From contig CM042087.1 in assembly GCA_023512835.1 (NCBI GenBank), positions 49,971,265 through 50,035,264 on the forward strand: 64,000 nucleotides of DNA, in the 5' to 3' direction. Under the pieces are notes generated by a model, which was not told where the DNA came from, ran no database searches, and saw only the letters and a list, made by a program, of their open reading frames with translations. Below, in pieces: positions 20,865 through 32,859 of this stretch. Every line of letters starts with the position of its first letter. The first letter of the stretch is position 1. The DNA is from Taxillus chinensis (Eukaryota > Streptophyta > Magnoliopsida > Santalales > Loranthaceae). Position numbers and translations under genes: made by a program.

Positions 20865-22021
20865 CCTTACAGATTCTCCTGGTTAACAAATTTATAGTTA
20901 CATTATTAGTCAATTAATAGACTATTTACTGATTATTAATTAGGTAAATTAAGTACCTGCACGTTTTTTATGAGGGTTTGTATGCTCATGAGCTTCCGGT
21001 GCGGCCATCTGCGGATGCCCAGTTCTCTGCACCGCTTCTTCAGGAGGGTGAGACCAACGTTGAGCTTTCTGGCGGCCTGCGTTATGGGCATGTAAAAATA
21101 CTGCGAAATGGTACTTCGGGACAACATTTTCGAAGCACCGCTGTTGGCTCTCTCCATGTTGTCGTCCATGTATCCCGCCGCCACCCTGATATCCTGATCG
21201 GCACCACCGGCCATCGCTGCCGATTCCTCAGAACCTGTTACGGTGTTGCTGTCACACGCTGACATCAATGGCATGTTTTGATTGAGTGGCGGTTGCTCTT
21301 CGTGTTGATTTCCAGCATATCTAACCATCTCATTTACAGATCCACATAAGAAATCTCCTGCTACGTACCAAAAATATTTTGTTTTAAAAAAAAGGAAAAA
21401 CAAATTACTGACTGATTACGGTAAATTTTCTTTGATAATAAAAGCAAATTACTGACTGATACAGCAATGGCATCTGATCATGACAATCTCAATCATGTAT
21501 GATAAACTTTAAGCCGCTATCAAAATTAAAGAAGTTCCTAATAAAGATTAACTCTCTCGATCGGAATGTGATAAAATCATGGGCAGCCTACTATGCAGGT
21601 GAAAAAGTTATGGTTGAGAATAGACAACTTCCTGATCAATCTCACCTTGGGATATGGTTGGGTTTAGTAAATGGTTCGAGGATGATAATAAGTAGAGAGG
21701 ATCAGTAGGGAAGCTCTCCAACAAAGGAACAGCTTCAAAAACGTAGTTATCTTGTGTCGCCAGATCATACTGCCAACTGATCATTGGGTTGCACCCTCTT
21801 CATTACAATATCAAAAAACAAAAGACAAAGAAGACCCAAAAAATGGGATTTAGCTGCATGCGAGTATACCATGAAACCAATATGCAGGAGATCTGCTGCA
21901 AGTATAGTAATTACCTGTAACCAAGTGGAGTCAGTTGGTCGGCAAAAGGCTGAGAATCTTCCCACATAGGCGCCATTACTTCATAATTGGTTCCACCTAT
22001 TTGATGATACTGTTCGGCCAT
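20299..22021 (-). CDS. RWP-RK domain transcription factor, RKD type (4 exons, 338 aa)
   Basis: Complement of join(20299..20676, 20957..21357, 21646..21776, 21915..22021). All introns have GT-AG ends and all phases agree, giving 338 residues from ATG 22019-22021 ([10 protein letters not shown]) to TGA at 20299. The RWP-RK domain spans about residues 157-208, with [29 protein letters not shown] and the signature RWPHRK at 196-201. RWP-RK proteins are plant nuclear DNA-binding factors. There is no PB1 domain or NLP-type N-terminus, so it belongs with the short RKD group, which in model plants acts in egg-cell and gametophyte identity. That role is inferred by family only. After the domain come a charged, probably coiled-coil helix ([14 protein letters not shown]), basic KKRK, a DDHHHH run and an acidic EEEDDDDE tail. 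The frames are intact, so the gene is likely functional. Confidence 0.93.
20777..20862. repeat. (CT)n(TA)n microsatellite in the last RKD intron
   Basis: About 45 bp of CT repeats run directly into about 40 bp of TA repeats, inside the intron 20677-20956. On the gene strand it is (TA)n followed by (GA)n, upstream of the acceptor. Length is probably polymorphic. Confidence 0.97.
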
Positions 22022-22110
22022 ATTTCAGAGAGAGGGAGAGAGAGGGGCTTTAGTATATAAGCTCTCTTTTTTAGAGGGAAGAGAGAATAATTTATATTTA
22101 GAGGTTTTAG
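22022..22110 (-). promoter_or_regulatory. Probable 5' UTR and core promoter of the RKD gene
   Basis: Upstream of the ATG the gene strand has a CT-rich leader (22024-22045), CTTATATACT at about 22052-22061 and AAATATAAATT at about 22090-22105. Either A/T box could be the TATA element. The more distal one leaves room for a 5' UTR. The transcription start cannot be fixed. Confidence 0.35.
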
Positions 22111-22249
22111 GGTTTAGAGAAAGCAGGGAGGAGAAAGGTGAAAGAAGAGGAGCCATGAATGTTATAATTACTCGTTGGATATGATGTGCCGCCAAAGGGA
22201 TAAAACCGGCGTGGTTATAATGGAGAGTTACAAAAACAAACATAATTCC

Positions 22250-24260
22250 AAAATTAATTCTATTTAGAGAGAAAGAGAAAGCCTCAGTTACATGTTAACA
22301 TGAAATTGGTTGGATCAACATGGCGAAGGTCACACGTAATTTAGAAAAACAAAAACAAAAACAAAAACGCAAAGGTCACCCGTTAACGCCGTCGCCACCT
22401 CCATCAGTCCATCGGCGCACATCATTCCCGCTGCCTGTCATTGCATCTTCTAGATAAGATGGCAAAAAATGGCAAGATTCACAGCAGGCTTTTCTCAAAT
22501 CTCTCAATATATAGACTGATGGCTTTCAGAATATGATCTAACCTTTAATTACACAAATGATCTGATCCTCATGTAAGCATTCTATGTTAACAAAATTCAA
22601 AACCATACGTACGATAGTGTTATATTATTATAGTGGAGTGTTTCAAACTCCTATTTACTCTGTATTACGGCAAACAAAACGTATGCAGTTGTATTGATAT
22701 TACGCTGGGAATAGAATCACAAAGTTGCCGGTGAAAAAGGAGTACTGTGTCCGTGCAGGTGGGGTCAGCGAGGTTGATAAATTAAATCAATGTGGTGGAG
22801 TCAAACTCTTTCGGAATTCCTCCGAAGGCATTCTGATGGACCAGGCAATCTTATCACCTGCTGAGTTTGTATTGGAATTTCAAATTAAAATAATAAAGGT
22901 ATCATCAGATGGTCAGATGGCTTTCTCGGTTACAGATGTCTGCGTCGGATGGGTCACTGTATTTTCGGAGGCTACCTCGGATGGATTTCAAACAATATCG
23001 GATAGGCACAACCATATGGATGCAGAGTGACATCGGATTATCATCCGACTGCATTTATTCTTGAGTTCTCTTTGTCTTCGGAGCCACTTGTTTTTCATCG
23101 GATAAGCTATGTTCTTCGGAGGCAAGTGTTTTATTTTCTGAGTGGAGTATTTCTTTTCGGATGCAGCATGTTCTCGGAGTGAGCTGCTCCTCACCATGTC
23201 GTTGTGGGATTGCTTCTATCGGATTGGACTTACATGGGGAATTTCAACGTTTAACCATTTACCCTTTGCTTGGTAAATGGTAAAAGAAGAGTGGAAGAAT
23301 TTTGTATGAAAAATATATAGTAAGAAAATAAGTAGAAAAAAAAATGATGAAAAAAAAAGTTATTTGGCAGAGGTGAGTGAAAAAAAATATTTTTTATAAT
23401 TTTTTTGTAAGTGACTTTTTTTAAAAAATAATAATAGTTTCAAAAATATCATTTTAACTTTATATGCTGAATATGAAAAACCGGTTGAAAGATAATTTTA
23501 AAAAATTACAGCTGCAAGACGTTTTTCACTTCTTTTCACGGCAATTTAGAGTTGAAAACATTGCACCAATATCAAGAACAAATTTTCACCCCTCCATCAG
23601 TTTTTTGTACCGACCAAGCGAAAGAAAAGTTTAATTTTATACCTTCTCCATAACACATGGATTTTCCATAGTTGCCAAGCATAGCATTAATGCTGAACCC
23701 AATTTATTATTGCATTTCTGACCATATGATTTTACTGGAATTAGAGCTGGATTTACGTGTTAGTTTAACGAGTCATTCCAACGAGGCCTCTAGCGTGACT
23801 AGAAATTTTACACGCTGCATAATGATGATACGCAAACAGATGGTGAAAACACAGTAGCGTTTAAATCAGTTTCGATGAACTTTGATTTAGAAAATAACTG
23901 TATTTTTAGAGCCAAAGTACTATTTTACGCATTTACAATATCTTTATGAAATGACATGTATGTTAGTTCATGAAAAGTATATCACAAGAGATCCCATATT
24001 CGATGTACTAAAAACATATGCAATCGGCATAAAATGTAAAATTGGAGGTGAAAGAATATGTTTTGCTAATTTTGATAGCAGAAAACCCCATTATGGAGTT
24101 TGAACGTTGTATATCTTATCAATAGCTAAAAACAAATGAGCCCAAAATGATCTAATGTGCCAAAATATATGGCCATTTGAAGTTTCCAATGGATGTTATA
24201 GTTCAAAGAACCTAGAAATCCATACATCTGGTGGCATTTAATTTGGTTCCATGATTTGGT
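22250..24260. other. Intergenic DNA, including a TCGGAT/TCGGAG-rich stretch
   Basis: No recognisable gene. Between about 22900 and 23190 the hexamers TCGGAT and TCGGAG recur irregularly on the plus strand, more than ten times, which looks like a decayed repeat or LTR regulatory region. A 101-codon frame at 22725-23030 overlaps its left end and resembles no family known to me. The rest is AT-rich. Confidence 0.4.
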
Positions 24261-24269
24261 TTGGGAAAT

Positions 24270-24465
24270 AGAAGTATTTCCCTAATTGATGTCCCTGTTT
24301 TCCAAAATCGAAGTCCAATTTCTCAAACTAAAGTATACTTTTCGAAACGAAATCATATTTCTCGAACTAAAGTCTTATTTCCCGAACTAAAGTCTCTATT
24401 TTCCTAATCGAAATCCTTATTTCCTGAACTCAAGTCCTATTTCCTGAAATAAAGTCTTATTTTTC
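24270..24465. repeat. Degenerate ~28-bp tandem repeat, left part
   Basis: Repeats of the form TATTTCCCGAACTAAAGTC run up to the solo LTR and continue on its other side (26427-26490, for example TATTTTCCGAACTAAAATCC). The array was therefore one locus before the LTR inserted. Confidence 0.75.
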
Positions 24466-26426
24466 CGTCACGTCCCGAATTCAGGGAACCCGGAACCGGG
24501 TACATGACTTCGCCTTGCCCGCACCCGAAAGGTCAAGGGGTTGGTGACTAGCACCAAAAGAGATTACACCGCTGGTCTTGTCTCAAACCGCAACCCTGTA
24601 CGGTCATACATCAAGGGTAATCCCGTACTTTCCCATATATCATCATGCATACAAAGAATCAAACAGTCATACGACATCACATCATACGATGCAAATACAA
24701 CCGTCCACGGACCCATGTCCGGGATATCACATAAAACAATAGAATATAATCGTATCATAGATCGTAGGGGCGTCCTCCTGGAAGAAAGTCCTCCACTAGT
24801 CTGGGTCACACGAAAAGGGTAAACAACAAGTAGGGGTGAGCGACAAGCTCAGAGGTGACCCTAACACTCCACATCATGCAACACATATAAGTCTATACTA
24901 TATGCTTAGTGTACTCGTGCACCGTGTAGTGTGCACAATCATCGACTCACCGCAACAAACATCGGACAACTTGTCCACGATCCTCCATGGGATCCCCATC
25001 GGGCACTCGGCCCTAGCTCCACGAGCTCAACGGCTCGGCCCCCTTGTCCCACGCGCAATATGCCCGGCCACGTCGCCACACGGGCCCGCCATCGGTGCAT
25101 ATGCCATGTCAACACATAGACCATCGGTGCATCACGGTGAGAACCCAAACAAGTCACGAGTCCATGCCCCAATACCTACACCAACATACTAACATTAGTA
25201 TGGCATGTCATTTTCAATATTCCTTTAGAACCGTAGCCGTATTCACAAGTAAGTCTTTAATCCTTGATTTATAAAGGAAGTACCCATAGCCCTATTTTCT
25301 TGAAATCAAAAGTCCCAGGCATTGGGTTCCCATAGCATAAATAAGATAATCTGATTTTTTGGGGATTTTTACGAGATGTCTAACCCCACTTTCCAAAAAT
25401 TCACCACTACGAACTTTTAGGTTTTTCCGAGATTTTTACACTAAAACCCAATTTTCACATTTTGAAATAGTGGGAATTAATTTCTAGTATTTTTCTTTGA
25501 ATCCAAATGGGGGTATTTCGTTATTTACATAGAACTTAAGTAGATACTTAAATGTGTAGACCTTCGAACCTTGAAACGATACTCGAAAATTTCACATTCG
25601 ACACTCGAAATTACACTACATCGAACCTACCTTGAACCTTGAAAGCACATTCGAAATTTCCAATTTCCATCGATCTCATCGGCCGTTCTCACCCATTCAC
25701 GACATTCTGTTCATCATCGTTTTTCACTGTTTCTCGCCTGGATTCAACCGGAATCTCATAAAACTCATACCTAATACTATATATTAGGTTTTTAAATCAC
25801 GTCTTACCCCTCGAACGCATTTAAATACAAGATTCAACCCAAAATTGGTTTTTTCCCCAAATTTAGGGTTCAACACAAATTTGCATGATTTCATCAAATT
25901 CTTACATGTTAATCCAAAAAAACAGCAAGAAAAGGGTGAAGAATCAATGAACACCTACCCTGGAATGATTCTTGATGCTTGAACGAGCTCAAAACGCCCC
26001 AAATGCCAAGGCCTCCAAGCTTCCTTCTCTCTTTCTCTCTAAGCTCTCCAATGCAGATCAGATGCTAAAACGTAACGTGGAAGCTCTCTTTTCCCCTATT
26101 TATATTTTTTGCCAGTAACCGACCTAGTAACCATTGACCCAGCCAAAAATTAACCTCCAAGGTCCCGAACTCCAAATTGAGTCAAACTACGGTCAAAACG
26201 CTCGAAATGACGAGCACAATACTACCGGATATTAGTACACCCAAATGACCGCTCAAACGCAAAGTCAACCAATAGACCCCGAAAAGTAACAATCGGGTCA
26301 AACGGGCCCCGACTGAATCGGGCCCAAGTAATATCCAATGCTCACATTGACGGCTACACTACCGTCCCGATAGTTCATTCCCATGAATAACTATCTCTCA
26401 AGACTACCCAAATACGAGTCTTTACA
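24466..26426 (-). mobile_element. Solo LTR of gypsy family X, with 5-bp TSD
   Basis: Plus-strand ends are CGTCACGTCCCGAATTC (TG mutated to CG) and GAGTCTTTACA, flanked by TTTTC at 24461-24465 and at 26427-26431. Length is 1961 bp. It matches the split LTR at 54051-54232 plus 63201-64000. Read on the minus strand it starts TGTAAAGACTCG and ends in CGTGACG, like Tekay/Del-type LTRs, so I assign minus orientation. No internal region is present, so it is the product of LTR-LTR recombination. Short open frames inside are not genes. Confidence 0.88.
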
Positions 26427-26490
26427 TTTTCCTGAACCGAAATTCCTATTTTCCGAACTAAAATCCTTATTTCCCGTACTAAAGTTCATC
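26427..26490. repeat. Degenerate ~28-bp tandem repeat, right part
   Basis: Continuation of the array interrupted by the solo LTR; the first five bases are the TSD copy. Confidence 0.7.
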
Positions 26491-26891
26491 GCAAATAATT
26501 TTTTAATATTAATTTAATTCTTGAAATAAAATTTTATTTCTCGAATTGAAATTCTATTTTTCTTAAACTGAATTAAACATATCATCTTCCGCGAATGTAA
26601 CGATATATTAACATAGACAAAAATTGATGGAATTGAAGTTCTACAAATCGAATTAAACACCTCATTTTCCATGAATGCAATTGATACTTCTATACACCCA
26701 AACACATCATTTGCCACGTCAATTCGGTTGATGAATTTGATTGACAATTCCGATCCAATATTAGTGCTTGAGGAAATGTGCGCTGATGGACTGATGGATG
26801 TGGTGACAACGTTAACATGTGGTACTGCGACTACTATAAGACGATAGCGCGTAATTTATTTATTTTTATCAAAATGTTTTGATGTACAACT

Positions 26892-27549
26892 AGGATTGTA
26901 AATGAACCGAGCTGCACCGAATAGCAAGTTATTCGAATATATATGTTTTTTTATTATTTATTAATGAATCGAATCGAATACAAGCTTTAAAGTTTAAACT
27001 ATGGTGTTTATGAACGTTACTATATTGTTCATGAAATTTTCATAAATGTCTACGAACAAGTGTTCACAAACGTTTACAAATACAATTACAAAATTATAAA
27101 AAATTATTAAAAAAAAATCACATTATAGACATATCTCAAAAAGTATAATTAATTAATCGTTTGATTGCATTATCTTTGTTTAATATATTTAAATAATTAT
27201 TATATGTAGTTCATAAAAATATTATAATAATAGTAATAATAAATAAATAAAACATATAGTTATTTATTTAATAATAATATAAAGTATATATTTATTAAAT
27301 CATATTTAATACAAATGATTTTTATATATATTGATTGATTTTTTGATTCCCTGTTCAAAAATAATTTTTACTAACACAAATACTATTCATGAACTGTTCA
27401 TTACACTTATTTAGAAACATTCGTGAATATGTTCGTGAGCATAATAATAGTGTTCGCGAACAATACTATTCATTAATGAATGAACATAAACGAGCTTTTA
27501 CCAATTCGAATGCGAGCTTGTTCATAAACGTTTGGTTCATTTACCGACT
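26892..27549. repeat. Fold-back repeat family, copy 1
   Basis: The ends are inverted: GGATTGTAAATGAACCGAGC on the left and, in reverse complement, GTCGGTAAATGAACCAAACG on the right. The AT-rich interior carries GTTCATGAA, AACGTTTACAAA and GAACTGTTCA motifs. Related copies lie at 29289 and 45612. It encodes nothing. A MITE or other fold-back element is likely, class unknown. Confidence 0.6.
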
Positions 27550-28419
27550 TTAACAACAACAATACAACACAAAATTTTAATCCGATGCGAGTTTTGATTT
27601 CTATATTGTATTTTTTGAATATGGTTTGAATTCATATTGAATTGTAACTTGAAAATAACTTCGTTTGATAGGAAAAAAGAATGAGCCTCTTTAGTACGAG
27701 TTTTGGTTTTTTTTATTCTATTTTCCATATTATGTTGAAGTTGGTGTTAAATTCTAATATGAAAATAATTTTTATTTGGTAAGCAAAAGAATGTGTTTTA
27801 AAAAAGAGTTTTTTTTTTAAATTACTTCCCTGCAAAAATGGAAAAAAAAAATATCGTGAGCCCACATAATAAAATAAAGAAAAAGTAAAAATTAAAATTA
27901 AAATATTTTATTTGAGTCTTTCGATAAAATTGAATTTAGATTTGAAAATAATTAAAAATAATTTTTAAAAATAGTTAAGGGCCAGTTTGGTACAAGTTTT
28001 ATTTTCTGTATTTCGTTTTCTAAATTTTGTTAGAGTTCGCATTAAATTGTAATTTGAAAACAATTTATGTTTAGTAGGAGAAATAATATGTTTTAAGAAG
28101 AGTGCATTTTTTAAAATTAAGTCTAAAATTAAAAAACATTGATAGGTTCAAATAATAAAAATGAGAAAAAATAGAAAAATATTTATGTCTCCCAACATAA
28201 TGAGGTTTAAATTTAAAAATAGAAAATGGTTTAAAATAATTTTTAAAAACAATCATAAAACCAACTTATTTTGAAATAAAATAGTTTATTCGGTATACTA
28301 TTTTTAAAGTTATTCAAACTGTTGTTTTCTCTTTCGCTTTTCAACCAATTATAAAGTAAGAAATCATAAACAAAGTAGAGATGGAGGACAAATTTGATAC
28401 ATCATGTATGAGGTGGCAA
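27550..28419. other. AT-rich intergenic DNA with a diverged internal repeat
   Basis: Three related stretches (about 27545-27730, 27735-27800 and 27975-28090) repeat the order GTACGAGTTTTNNTTTT, TTGAANTTNG and AATTGTAANTTGAAAATAA. No gene is visible. Confidence 0.4.
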
Positions 28420-28870
28420 CTATGCAAATAGATTTCGTCTATACTACTCAAACAAAGCTATGGATAAAGGTTTAGTAAGAATATCTGCAATATGATCTTT
28501 TGTACTAACATACTCCAATTGTACATCACTCTCTTTCACATGATCCTTATTATAGTAATGCTTAATATTAATATGATTGGTCTTCTAATGTTGCATTGGG
28601 TTTCTACTTATATTGATAGTACTTTCATTATTACATAAAATACTAATAGTCAATCTAAATATAACATCCAAATCTTCCATTTGTCTCTTAACTTGAGTAC
28701 ATGCCACTTTAGGACTTGTATACATTATCTTTGTGGTGCTTAAAGCTACACAATTCTATTTTCTATTTAACCATAGAAAATACTGTGTACAAGTAGAAAT
28801 TACAGCCAGCCACCGATTGATTTCGTATCAGCATCTCTAGCTTAATCTGTGTTTGTGTAAGTTTATAGTT
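28420..28870 (-). pseudogene. Ty1/copia RNase H relic
   Basis: On the minus strand the frame reads ESDVQLEYVSTKDHIADILTKPL, the conserved end of copia RNase H (around HIADILTK). Upstream pieces correspond to the KxI-x-HxxIRE and NNESTI regions, scattered over several frames with stops. The rest of the element is absent. Strongly decayed and non-functional. Confidence 0.75.
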
Positions 28871-29288
28871 TGACAAAATCTACAACATAATGTCATATAC
28901 TTATGGTGCTCCAATGGCACACCATTTATTTTTTTTTATTTTTCACAATTTATACTTACCCTATATACTCAAATCCCTAATTCCCAAGTATCTCTAATTG
29001 CAATAGCATATTGATTGAGTTATGTTCAACGTTTAGGAGGGAGGGGACAGTGAGTTCCACTAGAGAGGAGGGCAATGCAGAGGGAGAGGGACAAAAGACG
29101 AGGGGACAACACAGAGGAAAAGGACCATAAATAATACATATGGTATTAGTATTATTAATTAATATAATATCATCAGCTAAAGCTAAAATTATACATAAAT
29201 TTAGCTTTTATTGTTACTTTTACTAGTAACTTGACTAGACCATTAAAAAATAGTCAAATTTAATATGACTTTGATTAAATCATTGAAG
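28871..29288. other. Intergenic DNA, possible MITE remnant
   Basis: The end contains CAGCTAAAGCTAAAATTATACA and ATTTAGCTTTTATTG like the subterminal parts of the TIR element at 19161, plus a purine-rich core at 29035-29125. Terminal repeats could not be defined. Confidence 0.35.
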
Positions 29289-29975
29289 ATTAGGTTTGCA
29301 AACGAACCGAACCAACTATTAAGGTGTTTGAACATGTTTGTTATTATTCATTAACGAACCGAACCAAACACGAGCCTTAAACTATAATGTTCACGAACTG
29401 TTTATGAACATTATTCTATTGTTCATGAATGATTCACAAACGTTTACGAACATGTATTCACAAAACTTATTCATGAACGTTTATGAACACAATTATAAAA
29501 TCGTAAAAATCTACAAAAAGAATCCTTATCATAAACTTATAAAAAAGTATAATTAATTAACTGTTAGAATGTATTATCTTTATTTAATATGTTTAAACAA
29601 TTTTTATATATAATTCACGAAAATATAATAATAATAATAATAATAAACAAATAAATCAAAACTATATATTTTTTATTTAATAATAATATAAAAATATATG
29701 CTTATAAATTATATTTAATAAAAACATATTTATATTTAATAATATAACTTTTATACATATTAATTAAATTATTAATTTTTTATTCATAAAATAATTTTTC
29801 ACGAACACGAATAAATTCATGAATTATTCTTCAACATTTGTTCGTTAACGTTCGTAAACATATTCATGAATATAATAATTGTATTCACGAACTGTTCACA
29901 AATAACACTATTCCTTAACGAACGCATATAAAGAATCTTTTATCGAACCGAATATAAACTTGTTCATAAACGTGC
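29289..29975. repeat. Fold-back repeat family, copy 2
   Basis: Shares with copy 1 the order AACGAACCGAA, TTATTATTCATTAACGAACCGAACC, CACGAGCCTTAAACTATAATG and, at the right end, CTTGTTCATAAACG. The right terminal GGTTCATTTACC is missing or diverged, so the outer end is approximate. Confidence 0.6.
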
Positions 29976-30338
29976 CCTATCAGAGATACTTTTAGTAGGT
30001 TAATTAGTATGAGTTAAAAATTACGTAATAAAATTTTTAAAAAATCTGCAATTGACCTGCCCGCAGGGAAATAAGAACTACCATGGAACCCAATCCAGCC
30101 CCTCCCCACCGAAGCTGAGACTCCTCCATTTGTGCCGTCCAAAACATGGGCATGCTCTCTCCACATCGGACGCCGCCCTAACCACCGACGGACCTCAAGA
30201 TCCGCCCTCACCATCGCCTATGTCGTCTTCCCCACGAAACGGGTCAACTTCATAGCCACCATGACGGTGTTCCTAATGGCCACATATCTCGGTCAGGAAG
30301 GTTGGGATCCGGCTGACAAGCTAGATCTGGCGACAAAT
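29976..30338. other. Intergenic DNA downstream of the DOMINO1-like gene
   Basis: A C-rich stretch (30055-30330) gives short open frames on both strands. I recognise no protein. Confidence 0.4.
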
Positions 30339-30634
30339 TATGGGAGAGCGAAAAGAGTCTTCGAAATTGAATTTGAGAGACTGAAATTTAACAAAAACAA
30401 AACAACAAAAATGAAATTTTACTATTATCCGCCCACGCAGTGCTGATAAAGAAACGGAGATGCAAATACATTAATTGAACTCCATGTATGGTACCAGTAA
30501 GCAACGAAGACATGGTAGAATGATTATATTTTAGCCCTAACAAACCCAATATATTCGAGTAGCAACCCATGGAGAATAAAATAGGACACCTCAGTTCCTC
30601 CATCTCATGCGGAGGACCCGTCATCCGCACGACA
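30339..30634 (-). repeat. Tandem duplicate of the DOMINO1-like gene 3' end
   Basis: The region repeats 30635-30880 at an offset of about 296 bp: the same GAAATTGAATTTGAGAG, CATGTATGGTACCAG, AGCAAC-AGACATGG, GAATAAAATAGGA and CCTCAGTTCCTCCATCT blocks in order. In the gene the last block leads into the stop and the Arg-Gly tail. In the duplicate, coding similarity stops after CTCCATCT. It is a partial 3' copy, not a gene. Confidence 0.75.
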
Positions 30635-30861
30635 AAATTATGAGAGCCGACAGTGTCACCGAGGATGTAGAAATTGAATTTGAGAGAAATTGAAATTTAA
30701 CCCAAAAAAAAAATTCGTAGACAATTGAAAGATGCAACTACATTAAGTAAACTACATGTATGGTACCAGGAAGCAACAAGACATGGAAGAATAATTATAG
30801 TTTAACCCTAAGAAACCCAAAAAATTCGAGTACCAACACATTAAGAATAAAATAGGAAACC

Positions 30862-32799
30862 TCAGTTCCTCCATCTGCCGCGGCCTCTTCCACGGCCTCT
30901 GCCCCTGCCACCACCTCTTCCACCACCCCCATTGGGTTTGGGTTTCATTTCCTCTGGCAAGGGATGTATGCGATCCACACACTTCCAAAAGCTGAAATCA
31001 TCCACAGACTCATCATCCCTCAAGAGGAAGAAGCATCTACTTTTGAACTCAGGGTGGTGTAGGACTTGGAAAGCATTGATCCCTCCGCCAATCTTTTTGT
31101 CGGGCTCTGCATGACCCTTCTTAAGCAAGTCCAGCAATACCATGTGTTCATACTGAAATACAAGTAAACCAGCATATCATTAAAAAAAATCTAGGATGAG
31201 CAAGAAGCTCCATAAGATTCCAACAACAATCATTCTAGTATGGATTGAGCTTTCAGACACAGTCCGAATCTTGCAAATATCATGTCATCAATCATTGATC
31301 TGTACAAAAAGTCATATTTATAACAGTTTGTGACATTAAATGAAATGGCCAAGGAAATTGTAACATGAAAGCAATTCAAAATCTACCCCTCGAATATATC
31401 TGTAAAAAGCAGCATACTGAGTTGCCACAGAATAACTTATAGTGCTTCTAGCATGCATTTTAGTCCTCTACACACTACCATCATAAGCATCCATTTGTAA
31501 ATCTATACTTTTGAGATAAAAAGTACAACACCAAACCTTAGAACAGAAAATATCTCCCAATTCATTCTCCTTCATGAAATGTAAACAGGAAAATGCAAAG
31601 ACATTATGTACAAAGTGCAGGCAAAACTGCACGTTAAAGACAAACCCAAACCTGCCAAACAATTACCAACATCTACTGAGAAAAAGAAAACTCAATCAAT
31701 AAGTCCCTGAAGAGGAATGCAAGAAAAATCATTTACAACAGAGTACAAAACTTAAGGAGCTAACCATGTTTAATATGTTGACAAACAAATTGTAGGGACA
31801 AATCAGAGTTCGAGACAAATATTTTTTTCTTAGTAGTAAACAACAAAAATCTCAACACATGTGATCTCAAAATCACGCAGCCATTGTCCAACAACTTATG
31901 CCAGAAGGCAGAAGCTGCCCCATTGTAATCCACTCTCAAATAATAGTATAGGATGTCCAACTAAAAGGACAGCACATTCAAACAAAATTTATACACTTCA
32001 TCACTCAAGTATTTTCCCATATAATATAAAAAATCAGCAACAAAACAGCATGACATAAATAAAGCACGAATGCAAGGTCCCAATGGACAATTGACAATCC
32101 CTCGGAGGTAATCACTATCAATTATGAGCCATCGATTAAATTCAACAACATCAATAAAATAAAATAAAATAAGGCAGTTAATTGTATGAAAAAGACGATG
32201 CATTCCCTAGTTCACAATTCACATTGCCCATTTGCCCTTGTTTAAGCAAATAACACCCAGTATGTTCAAAACTCTGTCCAGTGTCCCTTATATCTATACA
32301 CAACAGTGAGAATCGATTTCCAATCACACAATCAAACCCAAGAAACAATTATTGAGGCTCGGTCGATTCGTTTATGTACCTTATTGACGTTGACACTAGG
32401 AGTCCAGTAATGAAGAAACTTGTAGAAATAATCATACATCTCCACGGAGGACCCGAAATTTTTGGGACCCAAACTAACAGTTACACGACCCGTCTTCTCC
32501 TGCTCCCCACCCTCGGACCCTCCCGCTGCTTGTCCCTCCTCGAGGCGCTGTTCCTCCGAGGACTTCTCCTCCGCCTTTTGCTTCTTAGAAACGTCGACAC
32601 TGTTGTCCTCCTCCGCACCGACATCTTCTTCCTCCCGATTTCGCTTCGAGGTTGCGTCCCCGTCGCCGTCAACGTTGGAGGTGTCGTCGGGAATTAGGGT
32701 TTCGAGATCCATATCGCCGGCGCCGGGGGCTTCAATTACTGGATCAGTTGTCGGTTTGGAGACTTCTGATAATGTCAATCCCGCCTCCTCTTCCGCCAT
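30862..32799 (-). CDS. DOMINO1/EMB514-like DCL-family protein (2 exons, 236 aa)
   Basis: Complement of join(30862..31152, 32380..32799). The 1227-bp intron has a GGTACATA donor and a TTTCAG acceptor, phase 0. Start is ATG 32797-32799 (MAEEEAGLTLSE). The frame opens upstream only through a non-ATG codon. Residues 1-105 are acidic and Lys-rich, with a possible nuclear signal (SKRNREEE, SKKQK). Residues about 109-212 form the DCL/DUF3223-type domain, with SLGPKNFGSSVEMYDYFYKF, NVNKYEHMVLLDLLKKGH, KKIGGGINAFQV and SVDDFSFWKCVD. The C-terminus is a (GR)n tail, suggesting RNA binding. The Arabidopsis relative DOMINO1 (EMB514) is a nuclear/nucleolar protein needed for embryo development, and tomato DCL affects plastid rRNA. 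Domain and splice agreement are strong, and the local function is inferred by family. The frame is intact. Confidence 0.92.
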
Positions 32800-32859
32800 G
32801 TTTGTCAGGGTCTCCGGCAACTCACAAACTGGGAGGCAAAGAGACCACGATCAAAAACA

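Noticed and set aside
24541..25274. Open frames of 60-118 codons in the solo LTR
   Set aside because: They lie within an LTR, occur on both strands and match no protein; the same region at 63201-64000 does not keep them.
32800..32820. Upstream start for the DOMINO1-like protein
   Set aside because: The codon is TTG; the ATG at 32799 begins MAEEE as expected for the family.
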